From Spirochaetes bacterium RBG_16_67_19 (GTDB lineage Bacteria > Spirochaetota > Spirochaetia > SZUA-6 > DRHE01): a stretch of DNA of 5,495 bases. Position numbers and translations under genes: made by a program. The notes beneath the pieces are model-generated. The model searched no databases. It saw only the letters and a list, made by a program, of their open reading frames with translations, and was not told the origin of the DNA. The stretch is from NCBI GenBank assembly GCA_001829505.1, contig MIBK01000129.1:1-5495 (forward strand), read 5' to 3'. Shown here piece by piece: positions 1-5,248 of the stretch; positions within the stretch are counted from its first letter, which is position 1; every line of letters starts with the position of its first letter.

Positions 1-1
1 G

Positions 2-706
2 GAGTTCGAGTTCGAGAAGAGCGCGGAGAACCTGGGCCGGGCCATCCGCCAGTTGGGCGTGACCTGGCCCGTGGTCCAGGACAACGACTATGCCCAATGG
101 CAGGCCTATGCCAACCGCTTCTGGCCGGCGAAATACCTGATCGACGCCAAGGGCCGCCTGCGCTACTTTCACTTCGGGGAAGGGGCCTACGAGCAGACGG
201 AAGCCGTCATCCGGATGCTGCTGCGCGAGACCGGCGGGCTGGTCGGCAAGGAGGTCTCGGGTCCGGAGCCGGAGCTGGCGGCGGGCACCCCGGAAACCTA
301 CCTGGGTTACGGGCGGGCGCGTGGCTTCGCTTCGGCGGTGCCGCCGAAGCCGGACGCCAGCGAGCGTTACCGGCCGGCGCGGACCCCGGGCAACGGGGAA
401 TGGAACCTGGAAGGCGGCTGGACGATCCACAGGGAGTTCGTGGTCCCGGATTCCGCGGGCAGCCTGGAGCTGGGCTTCCGGGCCCGCGACGTGTTCCTGG
501 TGGTCGAACCGGAGGGCCCGGGCGGAAGCATCCGCGTGAGCCTGGACGGGCGCCCGGCTCCGGATACCCAGGACGTGCGCCAGGGCCTGCTGGAGGCCGG
601 CTCCAGCAGGCTGTACCGGCTGGTCTCCTTGGGCGAGGCCGGGGCGCACGTGCTGCGCCTGGAGGTGCGGGGCCGCCTGCGCCTGTACGCATTCACTTTC
701 GGCTGA
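2..706 (+). CDS. DipZ-like thioredoxin-fold protein, C-terminal part (5' truncated)
   Basis: The reading frame is open from the first bases, so the gene begins upstream; the TTG at 53 is internal, because the preceding codons ([12 protein letters not shown]) already look like this family. The first ~60 visible residues are the end of a TlpA/redoxin-type thioredoxin fold: [11 protein letters not shown], then [15 protein letters not shown], where the proline at 125-127 is the likely cis-Pro facing the active site, then [11 protein letters not shown]. After a linker ([10 protein letters not shown], nt ~300) comes a beta-rich domain to the stop (W-x-L-E-G-G-W, [12 protein letters not shown], final LRLYAFTFG), as in the C-terminal ectodomain of DipZ, described as carbohydrate-binding-module-like. 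No cysteine is visible, so the CxxC site must lie upstream. In DipZ this ectodomain is fused to a CcdA/DsbD-like membrane part; whether that is so here cannot be seen. It leads into msrB after 26 nt, suggesting it supplies reductant to the Msr enzymes. Confidence 0.85.
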   Translation, partial: EFEFEKSAENLGRAIRQLGVTWPVVQDNDYAQWQAYANRFWPAKYLIDAKGRLRYFHFGEGAYEQTEAVIRMLLRETGGLVGKEVSGPEPELAAGTPETYLGYGRARGFASAVPPKPDASERYRPARTPGNGEWNLEGGWTIHREFVVPDSAGSLELGFRARDVFLVVEPEGPGGSIRVSLDGRPAPDTQDVRQGLLEAGSSRLYRLVSLGEAGAHVLRLEVRGRLRLYAFTFG

Positions 707-717
707 ATCGGGAATCG

Positions 718-728
718 AGGAAGGAGAT
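718..728 (+). promoter_or_regulatory. Ribosome binding site of msrB
   Basis: AGGAAGGAG lies 6 nt before the ATG at 733. It is a strong Shine-Dalgarno sequence and settles the start against the open frame that runs further upstream (97-732), which is only the out-of-frame shadow of the preceding gene. Confidence 0.8.
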
Positions 729-732
729 ACAA

Positions 733-1248
733 ATGAGAGGCATTGTTTCCATGGCGTTCCTGGCGGCGGTGCTGCTGGGCCCGGCGGATGCCGGTGCTCA
801 GGAGGTCAAGTACAGCAAGCCGCCTCTGGTCGAGCTGAAGAAGAAGCTCAGCAGCCTGCAGTTCCACGTGACCCAGGAGGAGGGCACGGAGCCCGCGTTC
901 CAGAACGAGTACTGGAACAACCACCAGGCGGGCATCTACGTGGACGTCGTCTCCGGGGAGCCCCTGTTCAGCTCCACGGACAAGTACGACTCGGGCACCG
1001 GCTGGCCGAGCTTCGTCCGCCCCCTGGAGGCGGCTAATGTGCTGGAGCGGACGGACAGCAGTTGGGGCATGGTGCGCACCGAGGTGCGCAGCCGCTGGGC
1101 CGACTCGCACCTGGGCCACCTTTTCCCGGACGGGCCGCCGCCCACGGGGCAGCGCTATTGCATGAACTCCGCGTCGCTGCGCTTCATTCCGGTGGCCAGG
1201 CTGGAAGCCGAAGGCTACGGCCGGTACCTGGCCCTGTTCAAGAAGTGA
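733..1248 (+). CDS. msrB: Secreted peptide-methionine (R)-S-oxide reductase MsrB
   Basis: 171 residues. It reduces the R form of methionine sulfoxide in proteins. Residues 1-22 form a signal peptide with hydrophobic core [10 protein letters not shown] and an A-G-A cleavage site, so the enzyme should act in the periplasm. The family fold follows: [14 protein letters not shown] (68-80), DSGTGWPSF (86-94), [19 protein letters not shown] (116-134) and [11 protein letters not shown] (141-151). Catalytic residues by comparison with PilB are Cys143, Trp91, His126, His129 and Asn145. Two points stand out. The CxxC pairs that bind zinc in many MsrBs are absent (YVDVVSG here), so this is the zinc-free type. 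The usual resolving Cys of SGCGWP is Thr89, leaving Cys143 as the only cysteine, so the sulfenic acid must be reduced directly by a partner. It lies between the DipZ-like gene (26 nt) and msrA (17 nt), almost certainly in one operon. Confidence 0.95.
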   Translation: MRGIVSMAFLAAVLLGPADAGAQEVKYSKPPLVELKKKLSSLQFHVTQEEGTEPAFQNEYWNNHQAGIYVDVVSGEPLFSSTDKYDSGTGWPSFVRPLEAANVLERTDSSWGMVRTEVRSRWADSHLGHLFPDGPPPTGQRYCMNSASLRFIPVARLEAEGYGRYLALFKK

Positions 1249-1251
1249 AGA

Positions 1252-1261
1252 GGGAGGGAGG
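1252..1261 (+). promoter_or_regulatory. Ribosome binding site of msrA
   Basis: The purine run GGGAGGGAGG ends 4 nt before the ATG at 1266 and offers two overlapping Shine-Dalgarno registers (spacers of about 4 and 8 nt). It fills most of the 17-nt gap after msrB and supports the start that carries the signal peptide. Confidence 0.7.
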
Positions 1262-1265
1262 AAGA

Positions 1266-1907
1266 ATGAAAGCATTGTTGGCCGGCGCCGCGGCGCTGGT
1301 ATTGCTGTTGGGCGCGGCCCGGGCGCGCGCCGATTTCCCCGCTCCGCCGGTGGATCCGGCGGAGAAAGGCACGCGCACGGCGGTGTTCGCCGGCGGCTGC
1401 TTCTGGGGGGTGGAAGCCGTGTTCGAGCGGCTGAAGGGCGTGCAGGAGGTGGTTTCCGGCTATTCCGGAGGGGAGGCCAAGACGGCCCACTACGAGGTCG
1501 TGGGCACGGGCCGCACCGGCCACGCCGAGTCAGTGCGCGTCATCTACGATGCGTCCCGCGTGAGCTACGGCACCCTGCTGAAGGTGTTCTTCTCCGTGGC
1601 CCACGACCCCACCCAATTCAACTTCCAGGGGCCGGATTACGGCACCCAGTACCGCTCGGCGATCTTCTACGCCGATGCGGCGCAGAGGCGCGTGGCGGAG
1701 GAGTACATCCGCTCGCTGGACAAGGGCCGGGTGTACGGCAAGAAAATCGTCACGCAGCTCTCGCCGCTGGAGGCCTTCTACCCTGCCGAGGACTACCACC
1801 AGGACTACCTGCGGCAGCATCCCACGCAGCCCTACATCATGATGTGGGACCTGCCCAAGATCGCCGCGCTGGAAAAGGAGTACCCGCAGCTTCTTGAGAA
1901 GCGGTAG
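1266..1907 (+). CDS. msrA: Secreted peptide-methionine (S)-S-oxide reductase MsrA
   Basis: 213 residues. It reduces the S form of methionine sulfoxide, complementing MsrB. The N-terminus (MKALLAGAAALVLLLGAARARAD) is a Sec signal peptide, likely cleaved after A-R-A at 22, giving a periplasmic enzyme. The MsrA domain starts at about residue 38: GGCFWG (43-48) with nucleophile Cys45, then Tyr76, Glu88 in TGHAES, DPTQFNFQGPDYGTQYRS (114-131) with Asp124 and Tyr129, and EDYHQDYL (175-182). These match the E. coli residues Cys51, Tyr82, Glu94, Asp129 and Tyr134 in order and nearly in spacing. Cys45 is the only cysteine; the C-terminal resolving cysteines of E. coli MsrA are missing and the protein ends in LLEKR. 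Like MsrB, it would need an outside thiol donor, plausibly the DipZ-like protein two genes upstream. It is the last gene of the operon and converges on the tolC-like gene 48 nt away. Confidence 0.95.
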   Translation: MKALLAGAAALVLLLGAARARADFPAPPVDPAEKGTRTAVFAGGCFWGVEAVFERLKGVQEVVSGYSGGEAKTAHYEVVGTGRTGHAESVRVIYDASRVSYGTLLKVFFSVAHDPTQFNFQGPDYGTQYRSAIFYADAAQRRVAEEYIRSLDKGRVYGKKIVTQLSPLEAFYPAEDYHQDYLRQHPTQPYIMMWDLPKIAALEKEYPQLLEKR

Positions 1908-1908
1908 C

Positions 1909-1956
1909 GGCGCGCGGCAGCGGGGCGCGGCCCGGGCCCAGGGTGCCGGGCGCGCC
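1909..1956. terminator. GC-rich inverted repeat between convergent genes, possible terminator
   Basis: GGCGCGC at 1909-1915 pairs with GCGCGCC at 1950-1956. Between them lies the palindrome GGCCCGGGCC (1929-1938), and CCCGG (1931-1935) can pair with CCGGG (1946-1950) in a competing fold. This fills the gap between msrA and the stop codon of the tolC-like gene. There is no T-tract on either side, so it is not a standard intrinsic terminator; at most it is a hairpin that protects ends or aids Rho-dependent ending in both directions. Confidence 0.3.
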
Positions 1957-3221
1957 TACTGCGCCGTGGCGTGCTCCAGCTCCGCCAGCGCGTCGCTGTA
2001 CTGCTGGCGCGCACTGGCTAGGTCCAGTCCGGCCTGCTGATGATCGTCCAGCGCCTGGCGGAGCGACGTAAGCTCCGTCAGGCCGGCGGCGTACTCCGCG
2101 CTGCGCAGCTCGTAGATCCTGCGGGTCAGCCGCTCGCTTTTCTCCAGAACGCGCAGGGATTCGCTCAGGGCCTGCAGCTCCTGGACCAGGGAGCGGATCT
2201 CCACTTCCGCGGACAACCGGGTTTCTTGCAGGGCCAGCTCCGCTTTGGCCAGCTCGTCGCCGGCTTCCGCCACCTGCACGCGGCCGGCGGAGCCGGGCAG
2301 CCAGGTGTCCAGCGGGACGCTCAGAGAGAGCTGGGCGCTGCCCCGCCCGTCCCAGCTCCCGGTGCCGGTCCGCGAGGAGCCGTTCAGCGAGTAGGACAGC
2401 GAGGCCGTGGGGGTCCTCGCCTGGGCGGCAGCCTGACCGGCCTGGCTGCGCCGCAGCTCCACGTCCAGCGCGGCCGCGCGCACGTCCGGGCGGGAGGCCA
2501 GCCGGGCCCGGACCAGGGCCTCGGCTTCCACCTGGGCTTCCGGCACGCGGAAGGATCCCTGCACCTCCACCGGCGTGCCCGGCTCCAGGCCGATCAGGCT
2601 CTGCAGCTCCAGCAGGGCGGTCTGGAAGCCGGCCCGGGCCTGGGCGAGCTGGGGGCCGAGCTTCTCCAGCGTCATCTCGGCGCTCAAGGCCTCCACTTCG
2701 GCGATCAGTCCCGCCGCGTAGTTGCGCCGCGCGATGTCGGCGGACAGGGAGGCGCTTTGGGTGCTGCTCTCCAGCAACGCAATCTTCTCCCTGCCCAGCA
2801 GCAGCGCGTTGAAGCTCCGGCGCACCTCCAGGCGCAGGGCGCTTTCCCCCTCCTGCGCCCGCACCTCCGCGGCCTGATACAGCAGCAAGGCCGCGCGCGC
2901 GCCGTAGGGTGTGGCCAGCGACAGCGGCAGGCTGGCCGACAGGCTGAGGGACAGATCCCAGGGGCTGGACCCGGCGAAGTTTTGCGACCCGCTCAGTCCG
3001 GCTCCCGCGCTCAGGGAGGGCAGGTAGGCGTTCCAGGACGTGGCGCTCTTGCGCCGCAGGGTTTCCAATTCAATGCGCGTGGATTTCAAGCTCAGGCTGT
3101 TCCGCAGCGCCTGCTCTACGGCCGAGCCCTCGGTCAGCAGGACCGGCTCTCCGGCCAGGGCCGATAGGCCCGAAACCGCAGCGGACAAAACCAGGCAGGC
3201 GGCGAGGATCACGATCTTCAT
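1956..3221 (-). CDS. TolC-family outer-membrane efflux channel
   Basis: 421 residues, a normal length for the family. Residues 1-23 are a signal peptide (MKIVILAACLVL..., A-L-A cleavage, mature GEPVLL). Two OEP repeats follow. The first (about 30-210) opens with EGSAVEQALRNSLSLKSTRIE, a typical first helix, then AYLPSLSAGAGLSGSQ leading into a beta strand. The second (about 225-415) has the same layout: SRPDVRAAALDVELRRSQAG, PTASLSYSLNGSS, then long helices. The duplicated motif RRNYAAGLIAEVEALSA (165-181) and SAEYAAGLTELTSLRQA (374-390) shows the internal repeat. The channel would span the outer membrane and periplasm for the pump encoded divergently at 3449. The frame stays open to 3407, but that extension is Cys/Arg/His-rich and would bury the signal peptide, so ATG 3221 is preferred. 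A GTG two codons upstream is possible. No good Shine-Dalgarno precedes 3221, which fits the leaderless transcript suggested by the promoter box. Confidence 0.92.
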   Translation of the reverse strand: MKIVILAACLVLSAAVSGLSALAGEPVLLTEGSAVEQALRNSLSLKSTRIELETLRRKSATSWNAYLPSLSAGAGLSGSQNFAGSSPWDLSLSLSASLPLSLATPYGARAALLLYQAAEVRAQEGESALRLEVRRSFNALLLGREKIALLESSTQSASLSADIARRNYAAGLIAEVEALSAEMTLEKLGPQLAQARAGFQTALLELQSLIGLEPGTPVEVQGSFRVPEAQVEAEALVRARLASRPDVRAAALDVELRRSQAGQAAAQARTPTASLSYSLNGSSRTGTGSWDGRGSAQLSLSVPLDTWLPGSAGRVQVAEAGDELAKAELALQETRLSAEVEIRSLVQELQALSESLRVLEKSERLTRRIYELRSAEYAAGLTELTSLRQALDDHQQAGLDLASARQQYSDALAELEHATAQ

Positions 3222-3232
3222 GCTCACGCAGT

Positions 3233-3248
3233 TGCAAGCACCGTGCCA
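3233..3248 (-). promoter_or_regulatory. Sigma-54 (-24/-12) promoter of the tolC-like gene
   Basis: Read on the - strand, TGGCACG-N4-TTGCA matches all 12 specified positions of the RpoN consensus TGGCACG-N4-TTGCW, with GG and GC separated by exactly 10 nt. Counting 12 nt on from the conserved C (3234) puts transcription start near 3222, next to the ATG at 3221, so the message would be leaderless or nearly so. That geometry is unusual and is the main reason for caution. No convincing sigma-70 promoter was seen nearby. Confidence 0.55.
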
Positions 3249-3307
3249 TCCTATCCTCATTCCAGGGCGCAAAAAGGCCCTTTGAAGGGGATGCGGCCAG
3301 CGCCAAC

Positions 3308-3352
3308 TGTGCAAGAACCGCGCATGGCGGGGACAGGCGCAGTTTTTGCACA
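3308..3352. repeat. 45-bp imperfect palindrome in the divergent control region, candidate activator/operator site
   Basis: TGTGCAAGAAC (3308-3318) pairs with GTTTTTGCACA (3342-3352), 11 pairs with one G-T. After one mismatch, GCGC (3320-3323) pairs with GCGC (3337-3340), leaving a 13-nt centre. As DNA, the outer arms read as two opposed copies of GTGCAARAACYG. The centre (3330) is about 108 bp upstream of the predicted tolC-side start and 118 bp upstream of the adaptor-side start, the usual distance for an enhancer-binding-protein site at sigma-54 promoters. No T-run follows on either strand, so it is not a terminator. The binding protein is unknown. Confidence 0.6.
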
Positions 3353-3421
3353 TCCGGCCTGCGGAAGAGCTCTCCTGAACCAGGCAAAAGGCCGCAAAAG
3401 CCCTCATTCCGCGGCCCTGTT

Positions 3422-3437
3422 TGGCATGGTTCTTGAT
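3422..3437 (+). promoter_or_regulatory. Sigma-54-like promoter box of the adaptor-ATPase-permease operon
   Basis: TGGCATG-N4-TTGAT matches 10 of 12 positions of the RpoN consensus with correct spacing. The deviations are C to T in the -24 block and, more seriously, C to A in the normally conserved GC of the -12 block. It shares 12 of 14 bases with the box on the opposite strand (TGGCACGGTGCTTG versus TGGCATGGTTCTTG) and lies at the same 27-nt distance from its start codon. A start of transcription near 3448 is predicted, one base before the ATG. It could be a weak RpoN promoter or an operator shared by both genes. Confidence 0.4.
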
Positions 3438-3440
3438 TAT

Positions 3441-3447
3441 AGGGAGG
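3441..3447 (+). promoter_or_regulatory. Unusually close Shine-Dalgarno sequence of the adaptor gene
   Basis: AGGGAGG matches the anti-Shine-Dalgarno well but ends only 1 nt before the ATG at 3449, where 5-9 nt is normal. The start cannot move: an in-frame TAG sits at 3440-3442, and no other start codon precedes the membrane anchor. If transcription starts near 3448, this sequence is not even in the mRNA. Confidence 0.45.
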
Positions 3448-3448
3448 C

Positions 3449-4588
3449 ATGAGCAATCCGAAGAAATCCAGACGCCTGGTCCTTTGGCTCCTGGCGGCCT
3501 GCCTGCCGGTAGTCGGGGGAGGGGCGTACCTTTGGTTCGGCAGGCAGAAGAGCTCCTCCTCCGCGGTTGGAACGCCCGCCACCTACCAGGTGCAGGCGGT
3601 CATCCGCTCCTCGGCCATCGACGTGACCGGAAACCTGGAACCCATTGAGAGCGAGGACATCGGCTTCGCGGCCAGCGGAAAGGTGGCCAGGGTGTACGTA
3701 CAGGAAGGGAACCGTGTGCGCGCGGGGGACCTGATCGCGGAGCTGGACGACAGCCAGCAGCGCTACGACCTGGCCAGCCTGGACTACAAGCTGGAGAAGG
3801 CCAGGATCTCCGGCTCGAAGAGCGAGCTGGAGCTGCTGGAGCTGGAGCGGAAAATGAAGCAGGTCGACCTGCAGGAAAAGAAGGTCTGGACCACGATCTC
3901 CGGGTTCGTCTCCGACGTCGACGTGCGGGAAGGGGAGTACGTGAAGGCGGGGGAGGAGATCTCGCCCATCGCCCGGGTCATCGACCTGTCGGCCCTCAAG
4001 TCCGAAGTGGAGATCGACGAGCTGGACGTGCCCAGCGTGAAGGTCGGCCAGAAGGTCGTGTTCCACATCGACGCGCTGCCCGACCTGGAAGTCACCGGCC
4101 GGGTTTCCCTGCTGCCGCTGGAGGGCCGGGTGACCACGGAGGGGATCGCGGTGCTGGATGCGGAGGTGCGCATCGATAATCCCCCAAAGAGCCTGCTGCC
4201 CGGCTACTCCTTCAGCGCCCGGATCCTCGCCGGCGAGGACGAGCGCCTGCTGGTGCTCGACGAGAAGGCCCTGCAGAAGGTCGGTGGGCGCAGCTACGTG
4301 CTGCTGCTTCCGGCCGCCCCTGAAAGAGCGCAGGCCGCGCTCCAGCCCGAGCGGCGGGAGGTGAAGACCGCGGCCTACGAAACCGGCCAGGTGCGCGTGC
4401 TGGAAGGCCTTTCCGAAGGGGACGTGGTGCTGGCCGCCGCGGCCGCCGCGACGGGCGAAGGGCGCGCCGCCGGCCGGCAGTCCGCCAACCCGCTGTCCAT
4501 CTTCGGCTTCCGCGCGCCTGGAGGGGCCAGGACGGGCGGGGGGTCGGGCGGGGGGTCGGGCGGTCCGCCGCCGGGAGGCCAGCGGTGA
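3449..4588 (+). CDS. MacA/HlyD-type periplasmic adaptor of an ABC efflux pump
   Basis: 379 residues. It should bridge the inner-membrane transporter encoded downstream and the TolC-like channel. Residues 5-9 (KKSRR) and a hydrophobic stretch 10-30 form an inner-membrane anchor; a lipobox-like LAAC at 15-18 is seen, but hydrophobicity continues past the Cys. The first half of the lipoyl domain is GKVARVYVQEGNRVRAGDLIAELDD (77-101), the second ISGFVSDVDVREGEYVKAGEEI (150-171). Between them the helical hairpin is only ~45 residues (102-147), clearly shorter than in MacA, and lacks an obvious Arg-x3-Leu-x6-Ser tip motif used by AcrA-type adaptors to bind TolC. Beta-barrel (180-262) and membrane-proximal domain (263-331, ending EGLSEGDVVLA) follow. 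The tail 357-379 is Gly/Pro-rich with GGGS repeats. Its stop overlaps the ATPase start by 4 nt (GTGA). Confidence 0.92.
   Translation: MSNPKKSRRLVLWLLAACLPVVGGGAYLWFGRQKSSSSAVGTPATYQVQAVIRSSAIDVTGNLEPIESEDIGFAASGKVARVYVQEGNRVRAGDLIAELDDSQQRYDLASLDYKLEKARISGSKSELELLELERKMKQVDLQEKKVWTTISGFVSDVDVREGEYVKAGEEISPIARVIDLSALKSEVEIDELDVPSVKVGQKVVFHIDALPDLEVTGRVSLLPLEGRVTTEGIAVLDAEVRIDNPPKSLLPGYSFSARILAGEDERLLVLDEKALQKVGGRSYVLLLPAAPERAQAALQPERREVKTAAYETGQVRVLEGLSEGDVVLAAAAAATGEGRAAGRQSANPLSIFGFRAPGGARTGGGSGGGSGGPPPGGQR
4534..4563 (+). repeat. G-rich 12-bp tandem repeat encoding GGGS units
   Basis: GGGCGGGGGGTC occurs at 4534-4545 and 4546-4557, followed by a half unit GGGCGG at 4558-4563. It encodes the GGGSGGGSGG tail of the adaptor. 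Twelve bases are four codons, so slippage would change tail length without breaking the frame. The five G-runs also satisfy a G-quadruplex pattern on the coding strand, hence in the mRNA, ending 21 nt before the ATPase start codon. Confidence 0.8.
4573..4578 (+). promoter_or_regulatory. Ribosome binding site of the ATPase gene (supports GTG start)
   Basis: GGGAGG lies 6 nt before the GTG at 4585, inside the end of the adaptor gene. It favours GTG 4585 over the internal ATG at 4621, which would cut off the conserved first strand (ISAVQLTKEY) of the ATPase. Confidence 0.65.
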
Positions 4589-5247
4589 TCTCGGCCGTTC
4601 AGCTCACCAAGGAGTACCGCATGGGCGAGAGCACCGTGCACGCCCTGCGGGGCGTGAGCCTGCAGGTGGCCGCCGGCGAGCTGCTGGCCATCATGGGCCC
4701 CTCCGGCTCGGGCAAGTCCACCCTGATGCACCTGATCGGCTGCCTGGACACCCCGACCACGGGGAGCCTGTCCCTCGACGGGGAGCCGGTGGCCGGCTTG
4801 AGCGAAGAGCAGCTGGCGGTGATCCGCAACCGCAAGATCGGTTTCGTGTTCCAGCAGTTCAACCTGCTTTCCCGCATCACGGTGCTGGAGAACGTGACCA
4901 CGCCGTTGATGTACGGCGGGGTGGGCTGGCGTGAACGCGGCCAGCGGGCCGAGGAGGCCCTGGACCGGGTCGGCCTATCCGACCGGCTGCGCCACCGGCC
5001 CACCGAGCTTTCCGGTGGGCAGCGGCAGCGGGTGGCCATCGCCCGGGCGCTGGTCACCCGCCCGTCCATCATCCTGGCCGACGAGCCCACCGGGGCCCTG
5101 GACCAGGAGACGGGCCGGGCGATCCTGGACCTGTTCGCGGCGATCTGCGCCGAGGGCAAGACCGTCATCGTGGTGACCCACGACCCGCAGGTGGGCGCCT
5201 TCTGCGGGCGCCGGGTTGCCCTGCGCGACGGCCTGTTGGAGGAGTAG
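4585..5247 (+). CDS. ABC transporter ATP-binding protein, MacB/LolD type
   Basis: 220 residues, a single complete nucleotide-binding domain. Walker A GPSGSGKST at 38-46, Q-loop Gln90 in FVFQQFNLL, signature LSGGQRQRVAIARAL at 142-156, Walker B IILADEP at 162-168 with catalytic Glu167, D-loop ALD at 171-173, and switch His199 in VVTHD. The FVFQQFNLL and SGGQRQRVAIARA wording is typical of the MacB/LolD/FtsE branch of mechanotransmission-type ABC systems. It powers the permease encoded immediately downstream; a homodimer would sit under two permease copies. In E. coli MacB the two parts are one polypeptide, here they are separate genes. It starts with GTG overlapping the adaptor stop and ends 1 nt before the permease ATG, so translation of the three is probably coupled. 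All catalytic motifs are intact. The exported substrate cannot be read from the sequence. Confidence 0.96.
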   Translation: MISAVQLTKEYRMGESTVHALRGVSLQVAAGELLAIMGPSGSGKSTLMHLIGCLDTPTTGSLSLDGEPVAGLSEEQLAVIRNRKIGFVFQQFNLLSRITVLENVTTPLMYGGVGWRERGQRAEEALDRVGLSDRLRHRPTELSGGQRQRVAIARALVTRPSIILADEPTGALDQETGRAILDLFAAICAEGKTVIVVTHDPQVGAFCGRRVALRDGLLEE

Positions 5248-5248
5248 C

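Noticed and set aside
53..55. TTG as true start of the first gene
   Set aside because: In-frame upstream codons to position 2 continue family-like sequence, and the thioredoxin fold would otherwise lack its active site.
367..1275. Long open frame on the - strand opposite msrB and the DipZ-like gene
   Set aside because: It lies antisense to two well-supported genes, has low-complexity Arg/Pro/Leu content, and is expected from high-GC third positions.
2040..3167. 375-codon open frame on the + strand opposite the tolC-like gene
   Set aside because: It is a Gly/Gln/Arg-rich shadow of the channel gene with no recognisable domain.
3264..3289. Small hairpins AGGGC-N8-GCCCT and CCCTT-TG-AAGGG
   Set aside because: Stems are only 5 bp, they overlap each other, and no T-run follows; not strong enough to call a terminator or operator.
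3222..3407. Upstream extension of the tolC-like reading frame (62 more codons)
   Set aside because: The extension is Cys/Arg/His-rich, would bury a clear signal peptide, and covers the palindrome and the promoter box; the codons do not look like coding sequence.
3390..3416. GGCCGC/GCGGCC inverted repeat with 15-nt loop
   Set aside because: A 6-bp GC stem with a long loop is common by chance in DNA of this composition.
3412..3440. Sigma-70 promoter with GATTAT as -10 for the adaptor operon
   Set aside because: No acceptable -35 lies 16-18 bp upstream (the region is GC-rich), and TTGGCA at 3421 is only 8 bp away from it.
3491..3502. Lipobox LAAC in the adaptor, making it a lipoprotein
   Set aside because: The hydrophobic stretch continues 12 residues past the cysteine, fitting a membrane anchor better; kept only as a minor alternative.
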